In this document: in pieces, positions 1 to 9,602 of the stretch | Layout: each line of letters starts with the position of its first letter | How positions within the stretch are numbered: the first letter of the stretch is position 1 | Origin: Marinisporobacter sp. | Lineage (GTDB): Bacteria > Bacillota > Clostridia > Peptostreptococcales > Thermotaleaceae | Direction of reading: 5' to 3' | Length of the DNA: 64,000 nt | Assembly: GCA_025210395.1 (NCBI GenBank) | Contig: JAOARV010000067.1 | Coordinates: 303,071-367,070, forward strand | The notes under the pieces: model-generated | Databases searched by the model: none | Told to the model about the DNA's origin: nothing | What the model saw: the letters and a program-made list of their open reading frames with translations, nothing else | Made by a program: the position numbers and the translations under genes

Positions 1-1162
1 TTATGGCAAGATCGCTCATCCCAAACATCATAGAGCACGATATGATAATTTGTGTATCGTACCTCTGGTTATTAAAATAATGATTGTATAATGTATGATC
101 TTTTTCACTTCTTCCTGCCTCTATATCTTCTACTATAGAAGGGCTGTTTTTCGTCTTGTTTTCCTCCGTTAGGAGTCTTTTCACCTTGGAATCGAAATCT
201 TTTACATATTTTCCTTTGTCTTCAGACTGCTTTATAAGAACAGCATACAATATAAGGGAATCAGCTATGTCACCTGCCTTCTCTAATGAGCATATGACAT
301 CCATAAACTCTTGGGACTGCTCTCTTGAAAACCTTATCTTTTCAAGGCTTACTTTTGTATCATACGCTCTTCTGATCATGCTTGTGGCTATTTCCTTTAT
401 TAGCAGTTCCGACATTTTAAACTTCGAACTCATGTATTTGTATTCATCTATGTAGAAATCTTCCCTTGTTTCACTCTTTACCATATTCGAAAGTATATAC
501 AACTTTTCATGTGCTACTATAAACGCCCTGTCCGCATCTGTGTATTCCTGTGTTTTTCCACTCTTATACAGATAGTATACGATAAGGGCAAAGGCGTCTT
601 TTTTCTTCGTCATTTTTTGTGCATATTGGGGTGATTTTTGGATAAGATCCTCAAATGATTCTTTCCTTCCTTCATTTATATACCTACAAAACTGAATCTG
701 CCCCTTTAGAGAATCGTCTTTAGTATTTTCATAAAGGGTGTCTATATGCTCCTTGTATTTTTCGTAGTCCTTAAGATACCATCGTCCATTTTCAGATACA
801 TCTTCATGCCCCCTTATGCGTTTTGCTATATTAAACCTAAAGTTCGCAAGAATATAAAGGTATGATACAAGGATAGGATCATCTTCAAAGGCTGCGTCTA
901 TCCATACTTTCTGAAGGTCTTGTATCCTTTTTGGCTCCACTAATAGGGAATATACCTTGAACAGTCGGATATCCATTTCCCTATTCTTTGAATCTTCAGG
1001 AGTATACCAGCTGTAACTATATATGCCAAAATCAAATCTTTCCTCTATCTCTTGGAAAATACCGAGTATGTTTCCTCCCTTTTCTATATAATCATCTATC
1101 TGGTCCTGCTTTGACTTTTCGTAATTCGAATAGTATTTCTTAAGCGTACTTTTTATTCTCAT
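1..1162 (-). CDS. Uncharacterised protein, 3' end beyond window edge
   Basis: Reading the minus strand from an ATG at 1162 gives an open frame of 387 codons with no stop to the left edge, so this is a partial gene. The start follows a good Shine-Dalgarno (AAGAGGTGAAGAA). The protein begins MRIKSTLKKYYSNYEKSK, is rich in Lys, Glu, Asp and Tyr, and looks helical and soluble with no signal peptide or membrane segment. Repeating helix pairs suggest an alpha-solenoid or HEAT-like scaffold, which is inference only. I do not recognise the family. No downstream neighbour is visible. Confidence 0.8.
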   Translation of the reverse strand, partial: MRIKSTLKKYYSNYEKSKQDQIDDYIEKGGNILGIFQEIEERFDFGIYSYSWYTPEDSKNREMDIRLFKVYSLLVEPKRIQDLQKVWIDAAFEDDPILVSYLYILANFRFNIAKRIRGHEDVSENGRWYLKDYEKYKEHIDTLYENTKDDSLKGQIQFCRYINEGRKESFEDLIQKSPQYAQKMTKKKDAFALIVYYLYKSGKTQEYTDADRAFIVAHEKLYILSNMVKSETREDFYIDEYKYMSSKFKMSELLIKEIATSMIRRAYDTKVSLEKIRFSREQSQEFMDVICSLEKAGDIADSLILYAVLIKQSEDKGKYVKDFDSKVKRLLTEENKTKNSPSIVEDIEAGRSEKDHTLYNHYFNNQRYDTQIIISCSMMFGMSDLAI

Positions 1163-1317
1163 TTTCTTCACCTCTTCTTAGTATTTTCTTAAGCATACTC
1201 TAGTTCTCGAGCTGCTTTTCGAATTTCATCCTATTCTATTATCAATACGGATGCTTTTAGTGAGACTGTACATCATATTCATCTGCAACAACTATATCTC
1301 CAACATTATACTTAAAT

Positions 1318-1504
1318 TATAAAATCTCTACATCTAAGTTGTTCAATCCCATAAACCTATTGACATTTACAAGAATTACCATAATTTCACTTCCAAAGTC
1401 TTTCTTATGTATCCATTATAATCCAATATGCTAAATTTCTCCATATTTTTCATCATATAATTCTCCATAAACATATATAAACTAAGACAAAGAAGTCATC
1501 GTCA
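1318..1504 (-). pseudogene. Decayed 5' end of a NucS/DUF91-like nuclease gene
   Basis: This stretch matches the start and upstream leader of the nuclease gene at 11663-12661 (compare 12600-12782). Read on minus from ATG 1382 it gives MVILVNVNRFMGLNNLDVEIL and then a stop. The intact gene reads MLIPVNINSSIEVKNLDIEIL. About 100 bases of leader are also conserved, including a shared segment TTCTTTCTTATGTATCCATT. Only about 24 codons survive. It is probably the relic of a duplication or of a recombination between two copies. Confidence 0.75.
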
Positions 1505-1602
1505 CGAGAAATTTGTAATATTTTTAACTATTGATTGCCCCATTGCAAAATATGACCCTTTCGAAAATTTCTAATTTCAAGAAATTATTTACCCCTACAA
1601 CA

Positions 1603-1634
1603 AAATTCCCCCAAACCATAGTCTGAGGGAATTT
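1603..1634 (-). terminator. Intrinsic terminator after the diguanylate cyclase gene
   Basis: AAATTCCC (1603-1610) pairs with GGGAATTT (1627-1634). It lies just downstream of the minus-strand GGDEF gene and is followed on that strand by a modest T run. A mutated copy of the same sequence lies at 9267-9297. Confidence 0.55.
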
Positions 1635-1650
1635 CCTGCTATTTAAAACT

Positions 1651-3474
1651 CTATTTAATTACTTTATTCCTACCGCTTTTTTTCGCTTTGTATAAATTAC
1701 TATCTGCTCTATTAACAATATCTAATAATGACTCACCCGTCCTATATTCTGCAACACCACCACTAATTGTTATTTTGATATTTTTACTTCCTATAACCAA
1801 TTTACTCAATTCATCCCTATACCTTTCAGCAGCAATATAAGCTTCATCAAGTTCAGTATTTGCCATAATAATCATAAATTCTTCACCACCATAACGACCA
1901 AGAACATCAACAGCTCTTACTCTCGATGATAAGAAATTTGACACTTCTCTCAATGTTACATCCCCTTCTATATGACCATAAGTATCATTCACTTTCTTAA
2001 AGTGATCAATATCAAAAATGACTATAGAAAAAGTTTCATTGTATCTCTTAGATATCTGAATATTTTGGGTAAGATTCTCCATTAGATATCTTTTATTATA
2101 AAGGTTCGTTAAACTATCTGTAATACTTAATAATTCTAATTCTTTTGTCCTTTCATATACAATTTCTTCTAAAGAAGCATTGACCTCTTCTAACTCTTTT
2201 TGCTTATCATTCACCATCATTAAATAATCTCTTAATTTAACAGACATACTATTAAATGATCTTGTTAGCTGACCAAGTTCATCACTTCTCTCCGTTTCGA
2301 TTTGTACCCCCCAATTATCATTAGCCATTTGATTCACTCTACTATTAAGAAATATTATCGGTTTTAATATCCATCTTGAGATAAATATATACGCAATCAA
2401 TATTAATAGAGCAACAGTAAAAAATATTATACTAAACTTAAAAAATAATAGCTCTATATCACCTACTAAATCATCTCTAGGAATTGCTATCATAAGATTC
2501 CAATTTATTTTATCATTATGGGAATACTTACTGAAACTATAATAGTAATCTTCCCCCATCACCTTAATAGGTGCTTTGATCTCTTCATAAAAAAAATGAT
2601 TGTATTCATTGTTGATTGTATTATACCCTTCTCTAATTACAGCATTTTTACTTTCAATAGCAGCTAATCTAACTTGCGCCCCATCCATATCTTTAAAAGG
2701 TTTTTCACTTGTAGATGATGCCACAATTAATCCTTTTTCATCAACTAAACAAACAACACCATTCTCGGTTATTTCTATAGTTTTTAGAAATTCCGACATC
2801 TGATCTAGTAAAATATCAGTTCCAAAAACACCTAATTTCTCTCCATTAGGCGAAATAAGTGGATAAGAAGTACTCATTCCTAAGATATCTTCTTGGGCAC
2901 CAGAATATACATCAGTCCAATATGCTTTCCCATCTTCATTTGCTTTAGCATACCAAGATCTAGTTCTTGGATCAAAATTCTCAACGGATTTAATATAATT
3001 TAGGATATTCCCATCTTCATCAGCTTCATATATTTTAAAAGCTCCTGCTTTCAGATCCTCCGTGTAAGAAATTCGATTAGTACCTTGATATAGTCCAGAA
3101 GAAACTATTCCACCATCAGCATTAGCAAAATATGCGTAATCAATGGAAGTGTTGCTGTTCACTTCATTCAAAAGTATTTTCCCTAACAGTCGTTCATCCT
3201 GCAAGTTGAGTTGTTTGTTTTTTGCAAGAATAGCATTAAATTTGTTCACAGTCTCAGGAATCTCAAAATAATCATCTAAATGATCATAAATATGATTTGT
3301 AATTCTCACTTGATTTGTCGCTATAACTTTTGCACTATACTCATTAACAAAATTTTCAATTTGAAAATAACTTAAAGTACTACTGAATAGCAAAATAAGA
3401 AAAACTGGAATTACAATTATCGTTCTAAGAGATAATTTATTTACTACCCGAAAATATACTGATTGCTTTTTCAC
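1651..3474 (-). CDS. Cache-HAMP-GGDEF diguanylate cyclase
   Basis: Membrane sensor predicted to make cyclic di-GMP from two GTP. The 607 residues run: N-terminal membrane helix (about 17-36), a large extracytoplasmic double-Cache-like sensor, a second membrane helix (about 340-365), HAMP, a coiled coil and a C-terminal GGDEF domain. The active-site loop reads GRYGGEEF, an intact GG(E/D)EF motif, and the ITDSLTNLYNKRY lead-in is typical. The start is GTG at 3474, eight bases after AGGAGG. It stands alone between terminators and may link an extracellular signal to motility or sessile growth. The ligand is unknown. Confidence 0.93.
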   Translation of the reverse strand: MKKQSVYFRVVNKLSLRTIIVIPVFLILLFSSTLSYFQIENFVNEYSAKVIATNQVRITNHIYDHLDDYFEIPETVNKFNAILAKNKQLNLQDERLLGKILLNEVNSNTSIDYAYFANADGGIVSSGLYQGTNRISYTEDLKAGAFKIYEADEDGNILNYIKSVENFDPRTRSWYAKANEDGKAYWTDVYSGAQEDILGMSTSYPLISPNGEKLGVFGTDILLDQMSEFLKTIEITENGVVCLVDEKGLIVASSTSEKPFKDMDGAQVRLAAIESKNAVIREGYNTINNEYNHFFYEEIKAPIKVMGEDYYYSFSKYSHNDKINWNLMIAIPRDDLVGDIELLFFKFSIIFFTVALLILIAYIFISRWILKPIIFLNSRVNQMANDNWGVQIETERSDELGQLTRSFNSMSVKLRDYLMMVNDKQKELEEVNASLEEIVYERTKELELLSITDSLTNLYNKRYLMENLTQNIQISKRYNETFSIVIFDIDHFKKVNDTYGHIEGDVTLREVSNFLSSRVRAVDVLGRYGGEEFMIIMANTELDEAYIAAERYRDELSKLVIGSKNIKITISGGVAEYRTGESLLDIVNRADSNLYKAKKSGRNKVIK

Positions 3475-3651
3475 TTCAAAAACCTCCTCTTAGAAACATT
3501 TGGTTATTTAAAACTTATCTCAGCAATGAGGATACGACCATCTCATCCTTAATTTTGAAAATTTTGTAGAAATACCAATCATCTACTTTTTATCATAATA
3601 CCATTCAATGCGTTTCTAGTAAAGTATTTCAAGCTTATTTTAATACCTTTA

Positions 3652-3685
3652 ATAAGCCCTTCACCTGTATAGGTGAAGGGCTTAT
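3652..3685 (-). terminator. Intrinsic terminator (15-bp stem)
   Basis: ATAAGCCCTTCACCT and AGGTGAAGGGCTTAT pair perfectly around a GTAT loop. It lies downstream of the ferredoxin-nitroreductase operon on the minus strand. The T run is short. Confidence 0.7.
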
Positions 3686-3781
3686 GTGTTAGATAAATGA
3701 TAATAATTTTTCTATTTTCATGATACATATATTGATACTATACTTAATTAATCGTCAATTTAAGCTTTGCAAGAACTACTC

Positions 3782-4603
3782 CTACATCCAATATACTTGT
3801 GCTTCTTTTCTTGGAACTGTTCTCAAATATTTAACTTTAGGATATCCTACTATCATACATGTTACAATCTGCTTCCCCTTCTCAACCCCAAGAAATTCCA
3901 TAATTCTTTTATTTTCTTGTGCAGCTTTTACAAAAAAACCACTGAAGAATGTTCCAAGACCTAAAGCATTCGTCATAAGCTCCATATTTGAAGAAGCTAA
4001 AGTCCCATTTATAGTTGAATTTGCTGTAACGATGATCACTGCGGGTGCATTAAAGAACAACTTATCATTCCCATTAGGATTTTTTTTGTATTCTTGATAC
4101 ATTTGTATCCACATATCGGCATATTTCTTAAATGGCATAATCTCTGGCGTTAGGTTGTGCAATATATTCTCTCCAATTTTATTTAAAGTTTCTAGTGTCA
4201 TGGCTTTTAATTCCTGTAGCCCTTCTCTTACAACTACATAAGATACATCTTGCAAGTTAATTCCTGTTTGAGTAAATCTTCCACTCTCTATAATTTTACA
4301 AATTTTTTCTTCTTCTACTTCTTTATTTTCAAACTGTCTTACACTTCTTCTAAATTTTATAAAATTCAATAAATAATCCGGATTTATTGAAAATTCTTCT
4401 TTATTATAATTTTTTACTTCTTCCATATCATATTCATCTATTGATACTGCATCTTTAGGACAGATAGCTATACAGTGCCCACACTTAATACAATTTAAAC
4501 TTTTACGCTTAGCTTTACCCTCAGATATTTCTAGGTGTCTAGAGATACAATCTTGAACACATTTTCCACAGCCTATGCACTTTTCTTTATCAATATTTAT
4601 CAT
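3782..4603 (-). CDS. Ferredoxin-nitroreductase fusion protein
   Basis: FMN-dependent nitroreductase-fold oxidoreductase with an N-terminal 2[4Fe-4S] ferredoxin domain. Two clusters are visible: CIGCGKCVQDC (with a downstream C) and CIKCGHCIAICP. The nitroreductase domain follows (FRRSVRQFENKEV, GINLQDVSYVVV, then NALGLGTFFSGF). I place the start at ATG 4603 because AGGAGAAA (4611-4618) sits 7 bases before it; an in-frame ATG at 4621 would overlap that ribosome site. It is last in a minus operon with a PNPOx-like protein and an OhrR-like regulator, which suggests a stress-inducible redox role. The physiological substrate is unknown. Confidence 0.92.
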   Translation of the reverse strand: MINIDKEKCIGCGKCVQDCISRHLEISEGKAKRKSLNCIKCGHCIAICPKDAVSIDEYDMEEVKNYNKEEFSINPDYLLNFIKFRRSVRQFENKEVEEEKICKIIESGRFTQTGINLQDVSYVVVREGLQELKAMTLETLNKIGENILHNLTPEIMPFKKYADMWIQMYQEYKKNPNGNDKLFFNAPAVIIVTANSTINGTLASSNMELMTNALGLGTFFSGFFVKAAQENKRIMEFLGVEKGKQIVTCMIVGYPKVKYLRTVPRKEAQVYWM

Positions 4604-4658
4604 AAATAATTTTCTCCTCATATCTTTATTTTTTTCATTTCTTCACCAGATTTCTAAT

Positions 4659-5063
4659 TTAGAATATGAACGTTTCAGCTGGATCTCCTGTCATTAATTT
4701 TGTAAAACTTGCTTTTCCATGCTCTAAATAGAAGACCTCTAACAATGGATTATCTGCTGTTTGGTATCCTTTTTTAACTAAAGGTGCATGTTCTAGAACC
4801 ATTTGCTTCTCCTCTATATTATTAGTAAACTTAATTTCACCACTTATTCTGACAATGGTAAAATCTTCTGTGGTTACGACAAACTCAATATACGGATTCT
4901 CTTTAAGCTGAGCGTAAGCTTTTTTAACATTTGCTGTAGTAAAATAAAACTTCCCATCCTTTATTAAGTGTACATGCTGTGGTCTTGCATGTGGTTTATT
5001 ATTTTCTGATGTAGCTAAAACACCTGATTTATTTTCCTGTAAAAATACAATAACCTTTTTCAT
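4659..5063 (-). CDS. Pyridoxamine 5'-phosphate oxidase-like flavoprotein
   Basis: Small split-barrel flavin-binding protein (134 residues) of the PNPOx-like superfamily. The beginning MKKVIVFLQENKSGVLATSE and the segment RPQHVHLIKDGKFYFTTANVKKAY are typical of the clostridial members. The start is ATG 5063, 6 bases after GGGAGTG; an upstream in-frame ATG lacks a ribosome site. It lies between a MarR regulator gene and a ferredoxin-nitroreductase gene, all minus, so co-transcription is likely. The substrate is not known; members bind FMN or F420-like cofactors and often act as reductases rather than in vitamin B6 synthesis. Confidence 0.85.
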   Translation of the reverse strand: MKKVIVFLQENKSGVLATSENNKPHARPQHVHLIKDGKFYFTTANVKKAYAQLKENPYIEFVVTTEDFTIVRISGEIKFTNNIEEKQMVLEHAPLVKKGYQTADNPLLEVFYLEHGKASFTKLMTGDPAETFIF

Positions 5064-5098
5064 ATAAAACACTCCCTTTTTCATATTTAATATTCTAT

Positions 5099-5539
5099 TT
5101 ATTGATTCTGATCCATTAAACTCTTTAATAAATTTTTTAACTGAGACCTTAGATGAGTTAATTCTTCTAGACTAAGTCCCGTTTGACAAAAAGCATTTTG
5201 CGGAATGCTGATTGCTTTTTCCTTCATTTCAATACCCTTTTTTGTTAATTTAATATAAACATTTCTTTCATCCTTTTTATTACGAACTCTTTCAACCAAA
5301 CCAATGCTTTCCAATTTTTTCAGCACAGGAGTAAGTGTATTAGAACCGAGTAATAATTTAGCACCAAGATCTTTAACAACCATGTTATCTTCTTCCCATA
5401 AAACAAGCAAAGTAATATATTGTGTATAAGTTATGCCAAATTCATTCAATAGTGGTTTATAAAGTCTAATTATTTCTTTTGAACAAGCATATAATGCAAA
5501 ACATAATTGATTATCTAACTTTAAAATATCATCTTTCAT
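5099..5539 (-). CDS. MarR-family regulator, OhrR-like
   Basis: Winged-helix regulator of 146 residues. The N-terminal segment NQLCFALYACSKEI followed by Y-PLL and TYTQYITLLVLWE matches the OhrR/MgrA branch, and the cysteine in LCF is where OhrR proteins sense peroxide. The wing region (RNKKDERNVYIKLTKKG) is intact. Start ATG 5539 was chosen over an upstream in-frame ATG at 5620 because the family begins at this point and AAGGAAGGTGG precedes it. As first gene of the operon with the PNPOx-like and nitroreductase genes, it probably controls them in response to oxidants. That link is inferred. Confidence 0.9.
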   Translation of the reverse strand: MKDDILKLDNQLCFALYACSKEIIRLYKPLLNEFGITYTQYITLLVLWEEDNMVVKDLGAKLLLGSNTLTPVLKKLESIGLVERVRNKKDERNVYIKLTKKGIEMKEKAISIPQNAFCQTGLSLEELTHLRSQLKNLLKSLMDQNQ

Positions 5540-5779
5540 ATTCTTTACTGACCACCTTCCTTTTAGTCGTTCACGATTTAATCTTGTGCGTATCTTATCA
5601 CAAATAAGTCTACACTTCAATACCTTTTATTAATTTTTTTAATATACGTTATTGATTTATTGCTAAACCCTTCTGGTTTATAATTTTTCATACTATTCTA
5701 TTTGATTTTTTCTTTCTCTACATATCCTACTTTTTATAATTCGTTGACCAATAATCTAACTGTAAATTGATCTTTCCCG

Positions 5780-5808
5780 TTGACATTGAGTTTTTTTTTA
5801 TTTATACT
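5780..5808 (+). promoter_or_regulatory. Sigma-A promoter for the FMN reductase gene
   Basis: TTGACA (5780-5785), a 17-base spacer and TATACT (5803-5808) precede the plus-strand FMN reductase by about 75 bases. The region 5540-5881 is otherwise non-coding and separates the two divergent units. Confidence 0.6.
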
Positions 5809-5881
5809 TTCCATGTAGTGGTAATATATTATTAAAGTAATGATTAGAATATGATCCCATAAGGAAGAAAGGACTCTTACT

Positions 5882-6424
5882 ATGAATATTATTGTATTAA
5901 ATGGTAGCCCTAGGTTAGATGGTAACACCTCCGCATTGATAAAAGAACTATCTAAAGGCGTTGAATCATCAGGAAAGCATCAAATTGAAATCATCAATGT
6001 GACAAAGAAAAACCTACTTGGCTGTTTAGCTTGTGAGGGATGTAGAAAAAATGATGGTAACTGTGTTTTAAAGGATGATAGTTCAGAAATTATAACTCAA
6101 CTTGTAAACTCAGATATGATTATTTTCGCAACTCCTGTATATTGGTGGGGAGTATCTGCACAATTAAAAATTGTAATTGACAAGTTTTACAGTACCATGC
6201 ATCTTAACACATTGAAAAACAAGAAGATCGGCGTATTATCTGTTGGCGCCAACAAACTTTCAAATCCTCAATATGAATTAATCTCTCAACAATTTGCCTG
6301 TATATCCAAGTTTTTAGATTGGGAAATACTATTTGATGAATCCGTTTCAGCATATGAGCGTAATGAAGTCCTCAAAGATGAAGAACTGCTTAACAGATTT
6401 AAATCTCTAGGTACTAACTTATAG
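5882..6424 (+). CDS. Flavodoxin-like NAD(P)H:FMN reductase family protein
   Basis: Flavodoxin-fold protein of 180 residues. GSPRLDGNTSALI is the FMN phosphate loop, CLACEGCRKNDGNCVLKDD carries the cysteines seen in iron-sulfur-flavoprotein relatives, and ATPVYWWGVSAQLKIVIDKF is the second flavin-binding block. Such proteins pass electrons from NAD(P)H or ferredoxin to FMN. It diverges from the OhrR-like operon, which fits a shared oxidant response (inference). The start has AGAAAGGA upstream. Confidence 0.88.
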   Translation: MNIIVLNGSPRLDGNTSALIKELSKGVESSGKHQIEIINVTKKNLLGCLACEGCRKNDGNCVLKDDSSEIITQLVNSDMIIFATPVYWWGVSAQLKIVIDKFYSTMHLNTLKNKKIGVLSVGANKLSNPQYELISQQFACISKFLDWEILFDESVSAYERNEVLKDEELLNRFKSLGTNL

Positions 6425-6535
6425 TAATTAACTATTTGATTTTCAAAATACCTTTGTCTATTGACAAACCATAAAAGTCTAAAAAGGGGCTGTCGGGAAA
6501 TAGTTAATTTCAGCTTTTTGAATAAGAAAAAGTTA

Positions 6536-6592
6536 AAACCGCTGGATTGAGGTCTTATAAGAACCTTGTTCAATCCTAGCGGTTTCTTTTTT
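6536..6592 (+). terminator. Long-stem intrinsic terminator
   Basis: AAACCGCTGGATTGA (6536-6550) pairs with TCAATCCTAGCGGTTT (6570-6585) with one bulge, and is followed by TCTTTTTT. It ends the FMN reductase transcript. The preceding GGGGCTGTCGGGAAA (6486-6500) resembles the end of some insertion sequences, so the hairpin could also be IS-derived. The rest of 6425-6765 holds no gene. Confidence 0.6.
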
Positions 6593-6705
6593 CTGAGAAC
6601 TATTTCAAAATTTAGATCAATTAAAGATATATCATCTTTAGCAAGGCTTCTCACTTGATCCAGTGAGATTCCCCCAAAAAGTAAAAATTGAACCTAAAAA
6701 GAGTA

Positions 6706-6737
6706 AATCCAGTAAGAGTTAATTCTCCTACTGGATT
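6706..6737 (-). terminator. Intrinsic terminator after the chemoreceptor gene
   Basis: AATCCAGTA (6706-6714) pairs with TACTGGATT (6729-6737), 29 bases past the stop of the minus-strand methyl-accepting protein gene. Confidence 0.6.
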
Positions 6738-6765
6738 AAATTTTATCAGGTATACAATTCAATTT

Positions 6766-8763
6766 CTATACATCTATATTAAATTTTTCAATCATTTTCT
6801 CCATTTCGTTAGCAATTTCAAACAACCTCTCACTGGATTTTACCATTCCTTCCATGGATGCCGTTTGTTCTTCAACAGAAGCATTAACTTCTTCTGTTGA
6901 TGCTGCCGCTTTTGCAGATACCTCTGAAATGCTTTCAATTGATGTAAAAGTTTTTGTTTTATTTTCATAAATTTGTTGTAATGCATTTCTAAGTTTTTGA
7001 AATTGTATGATTAGCTGTTGCGTTGAATTTTCTATAACATCGTAAGAAGATACTGTTTCTTCTAAATGTACATTTACATCTCCTACAACCTTTCCAGCTT
7101 GATCCATTTCATTGTTTGTACTCTGGATTTTGTTTGTCATAGTAATAATAATGTTCGATATATCAGATGTAGCACTTTCAGTTTCTTCTGCTAATTTCCT
7201 TATTTCCTCTGCCACAACTGCAAATCCTCGTCCTGATTCTCCCGCTCTAGCCGCCTCAATAGAGGCATTCAATGCCAATAAATTAGTTTGGCTAGCTATA
7301 TTTGAAATTATATCCAAAATACTTGCTATAGATTTTGATTGCTCTACTAATTCTTCTGTATTATTTCTTACATTTTGTGTGATTTCAAAGTTTAGATCAA
7401 ATTTTCTCTTAAGTTTTAGTAATGTATCTTTACCACTTAATGTAACTTTTTTCACTTGACTTGTACGATCATTTACTTCTTGGGCTGTTTCTTGAGAGTT
7501 TAAAATCAATCCATCTAATTGAGAAAGTTGTACTACAGCATTTTCACATTCTTCTGATTGTGTATTGGCACCAGCAGTAATTTCTTCTACTGCCCTTGAT
7601 ATTTCTTCTGCAGTCATTGCATTTTCATTAATTGAATCAGAAAGTTCTTTGGAGGAATTCGTAAGTTCGATAGCAAATTCTTGAATTTCAGAAACCACCG
7701 CTTTTACATTTTTGGAAATTGTATCAAAAGCTCTACCTAAATCGCCAATTTCATCTTTTTCTTTCATAAATTTTGTAGGAACTTCTATTGTGAAGTCTAA
7801 TTCAGACATTGTTGTAGCATGCTTAGTAGCTAATATAATAGGTTCTACAAATTTACTTCCTATCAAATATATAATTATAATCGCAAAAATCATTATTGCA
7901 ATAGTCATAAATATTAAATTATTTCTAAGTCTAAAAACATCCTCAAAAAGTTCATTTTCTGGTGCTCTTATGGCTATACTCCACCCTGTATCTCCAATAG
8001 GGTGATACCCACAATAATATGTCTCTCCTTCATATACGTATCTATTAACATGTGATTCTCCCTTTATCATTTTCTCAACTATTTCTGCTAATTGCAATAA
8101 TCCACTATCTTTTTTAGCTTCTTCTATAACGTTATATTGACTGATCACCATTTTGATATTAGGATGAGCAATTACTGTACCTTCTTTATTTACAATAAAG
8201 GCTCCTCCCGTTTCCTTTAATTTTATGCTATTGATCTTATTTCTCATAACCATTCCATCAGGAATACCTACAATCACACCATCTATTAAATCATTTTTAA
8301 TAGGGACTGATACAAAAAGATTTAAAGTCTTATTTTTAGGATCCATAATAAGAGAACTAAAATATGTATTTCCCTTCATAGCTTCTTTAAAATAAATACT
8401 ATCAGCTACATTCATCATGGACCCATCTATAAACCTTGCAGTTCCTTCCTTATCTACAATAAATACGTCTTTAAACTCGGAACTATTTTGAATTACATCT
8501 TTTAATATTTCTTTTTGTACTTGCCAATCCATAGAACGTATAGTGCTCATATAAGACAATCTTTCTATGATTTTCTCTCTTTCTAACATTAGTTCATACA
8601 CATTTTCACTATATCCTTTTGTTAAGGCCATTAATTCTTCATCCACAGTTTTCCTTAGTGCTTTTGTCGAAGAAGTGGATGCCACTATTCCAATAGAACC
8701 ACTAATTAACATTATTATCACTGAAAAATAAGTTATTAGCCTAATTTTAACACTTTTCAACAT
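6766..8763 (-). CDS. Methyl-accepting chemotaxis protein with Cache sensor
   Basis: Transmembrane chemoreceptor of 665 residues. Order: membrane helix (about 7-30), extracytoplasmic double-Cache domain (for example [17 protein letters not shown]), second membrane helix (about 280-300), HAMP, and a cytoplasmic signalling domain whose hairpin tip reads [33 protein letters not shown]. It should signal through CheW to the CheA encoded at 43.8-45.8 kb. Start is ATG 8763, 7 bases after AAGGAGGA (8771-8778). It is a lone gene with its own terminator. The ligand is unknown. Confidence 0.94.
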   Translation of the reverse strand: MLKSVKIRLITYFSVIIMLISGSIGIVASTSSTKALRKTVDEELMALTKGYSENVYELMLEREKIIERLSYMSTIRSMDWQVQKEILKDVIQNSSEFKDVFIVDKEGTARFIDGSMMNVADSIYFKEAMKGNTYFSSLIMDPKNKTLNLFVSVPIKNDLIDGVIVGIPDGMVMRNKINSIKLKETGGAFIVNKEGTVIAHPNIKMVISQYNVIEEAKKDSGLLQLAEIVEKMIKGESHVNRYVYEGETYYCGYHPIGDTGWSIAIRAPENELFEDVFRLRNNLIFMTIAIMIFAIIIIYLIGSKFVEPIILATKHATTMSELDFTIEVPTKFMKEKDEIGDLGRAFDTISKNVKAVVSEIQEFAIELTNSSKELSDSINENAMTAEEISRAVEEITAGANTQSEECENAVVQLSQLDGLILNSQETAQEVNDRTSQVKKVTLSGKDTLLKLKRKFDLNFEITQNVRNNTEELVEQSKSIASILDIISNIASQTNLLALNASIEAARAGESGRGFAVVAEEIRKLAEETESATSDISNIIITMTNKIQSTNNEMDQAGKVVGDVNVHLEETVSSYDVIENSTQQLIIQFQKLRNALQQIYENKTKTFTSIESISEVSAKAAASTEEVNASVEEQTASMEGMVKSSERLFEIANEMEKMIEKFNIDV

Positions 8764-8987
8764 TTCAATTTCCTCCTTAAGACTCAAATCCACAAATAGT
8801 TTTTTGTATTTTTTACAATATATTAAATAATTTTCATATTTTTCTTATCCTATTCTACAAAAAACTTTTTAACATTTTTATACTTTGTATCCATATTTTA
8901 TTATAAAGTATTATATCATACATTTTTCTACATTAAAATACATTTTACCGCAAGGGGGAAGTAAAAAATTCAATAATATAAGATTAG
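8764..8987. other. Non-coding upstream region of the chemoreceptor gene
   Basis: AT-rich sequence with the ribosome site of the chemoreceptor gene at its left end and no recognisable coding trace before the insertion-sequence remnants that begin at 8988. Confidence 0.5.
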
Positions 8988-9077
8988 AATAACGACTTAG
9001 TAGAAGGTAGTGTCAATAAAATAAAAATAATAAAAAGAATTATGTATCAATATATCTCTCTGATCATACACCGTTAG
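8988..9077 (+). pseudogene. ISL3-family transposase remnant
   Basis: The plus strand translates to NNDLVEGSVNKIKIIKRIMY and then drifts to a stop at 9075-9077. This matches the conserved C-terminal block of ISL3-family transposases (NG-VEG-VN-(I/L)K-(I/L)KR-MY). About 30 codons survive and nothing of the rest of the gene is visible. Confidence 0.6.
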
Positions 9078-9159
9078 ATAGCTTTCCTAAGATCAAATAG
9101 AATATCATCTATAAACCGAAGTAGCGATTATAATATCACCTAAAAGATCCCTGCACAAT

Positions 9160-9237
9160 TTTACAGATGAATTTAAAGAAGAAATGGTTTAATTGCATTT
9201 AAACGAAAAAAACAAAACTGAAATCATGAATCTCTAG
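9160..9237 (+). pseudogene. IS3-family OrfA remnant
   Basis: The plus strand reads FTDEFKEEMV, a stop (TAA, likely from CAA for Gln), then LHLNEKNKTEIMNL. IS3-family OrfA proteins start with FT-EFK-E-VQLYLNGK---EI. The in-frame stop and the lack of further helix-turn-helix sequence mark it as dead. Confidence 0.55.
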
Positions 9238-9266
9238 TTCCCCAAATTTTCTTCATCTCCTAAAGC

Positions 9267-9297
9267 CAAAATTCCCCCAAATCGTAGTCTGAAGGAA
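9267..9297. repeat. Mutated copy of the 1603-1634 hairpin sequence
   Basis: Most of 1600-1636 recurs here (AAAATTCCCCCAAA, then CGTAGTCTGAAGGAA), but the right arm has changed so the hairpin no longer pairs well. It lies among insertion-sequence remnants. Confidence 0.5.
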
Positions 9298-9446
9298 CAT
9301 AGAACGCACATCTATATTTACTTGAAATCCTTCAAAGCCTTTGAAATCAAGCTATTTTGTGAGTTTAAAGCAAACCTTTTCATTTTCCATTTTCTCATCC
9401 ATTTAAAAATACATTTTTCAGCACTTATTTACTAAGATTCAGTATT

Positions 9447-9602
9447 TTATCTCATTATAAATCCATTTAATTTTTTCTTGTAATAATAGAACTGACCCTT
9501 ACTTATATTGTTTTCTCTGCAATAATTTATTACTGTTCCTTTATATGAAGAAAACTTTTCTAAATCTTCTTTCCATATTGCATCATTGTTTTTCTTTGCC
9601 AT
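9447..9602 (-). CDS. Truncated IS66 TnpA-like protein
   Basis: A 51-codon minus-strand gene starting at ATG 9602, 8 bases after GGGAGG. The product has IWKEDLEKF near the start and INYCRENNISKGQFYYYKKKL, the helix-turn-helix pattern of IS66 TnpA (W---- then WC-ENNI----F-YW---L). Family members are usually about 100-120 residues, so about half is lost. A functional transposase accessory is unlikely; it may still be translated. Confidence 0.65.
   Translation of the reverse strand: MAKKNNDAIWKEDLEKFSSYKGTVINYCRENNISKGQFYYYKKKLNGFIMR

Noticed and set aside
5734..5928. Minus-strand 64-codon frame between the MarR and FMN reductase genes
   Set aside because: Runs through the plus-strand promoter and the start of the reductase gene; no ribosome site and no protein-like composition.
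6478..6590. Possible insertion-sequence end (GGGGCTGTCGGGAAA plus hairpin)
   Set aside because: Resembles ends of IS1182-like elements, but there is no partner repeat or transposase trace, so it was kept only as a terminator.
6286..6654. Minus-strand frame of 122 codons
   Set aside because: It overlaps the FMN reductase gene and a terminator hairpin, and its composition reflects the hairpin; no ribosome site.
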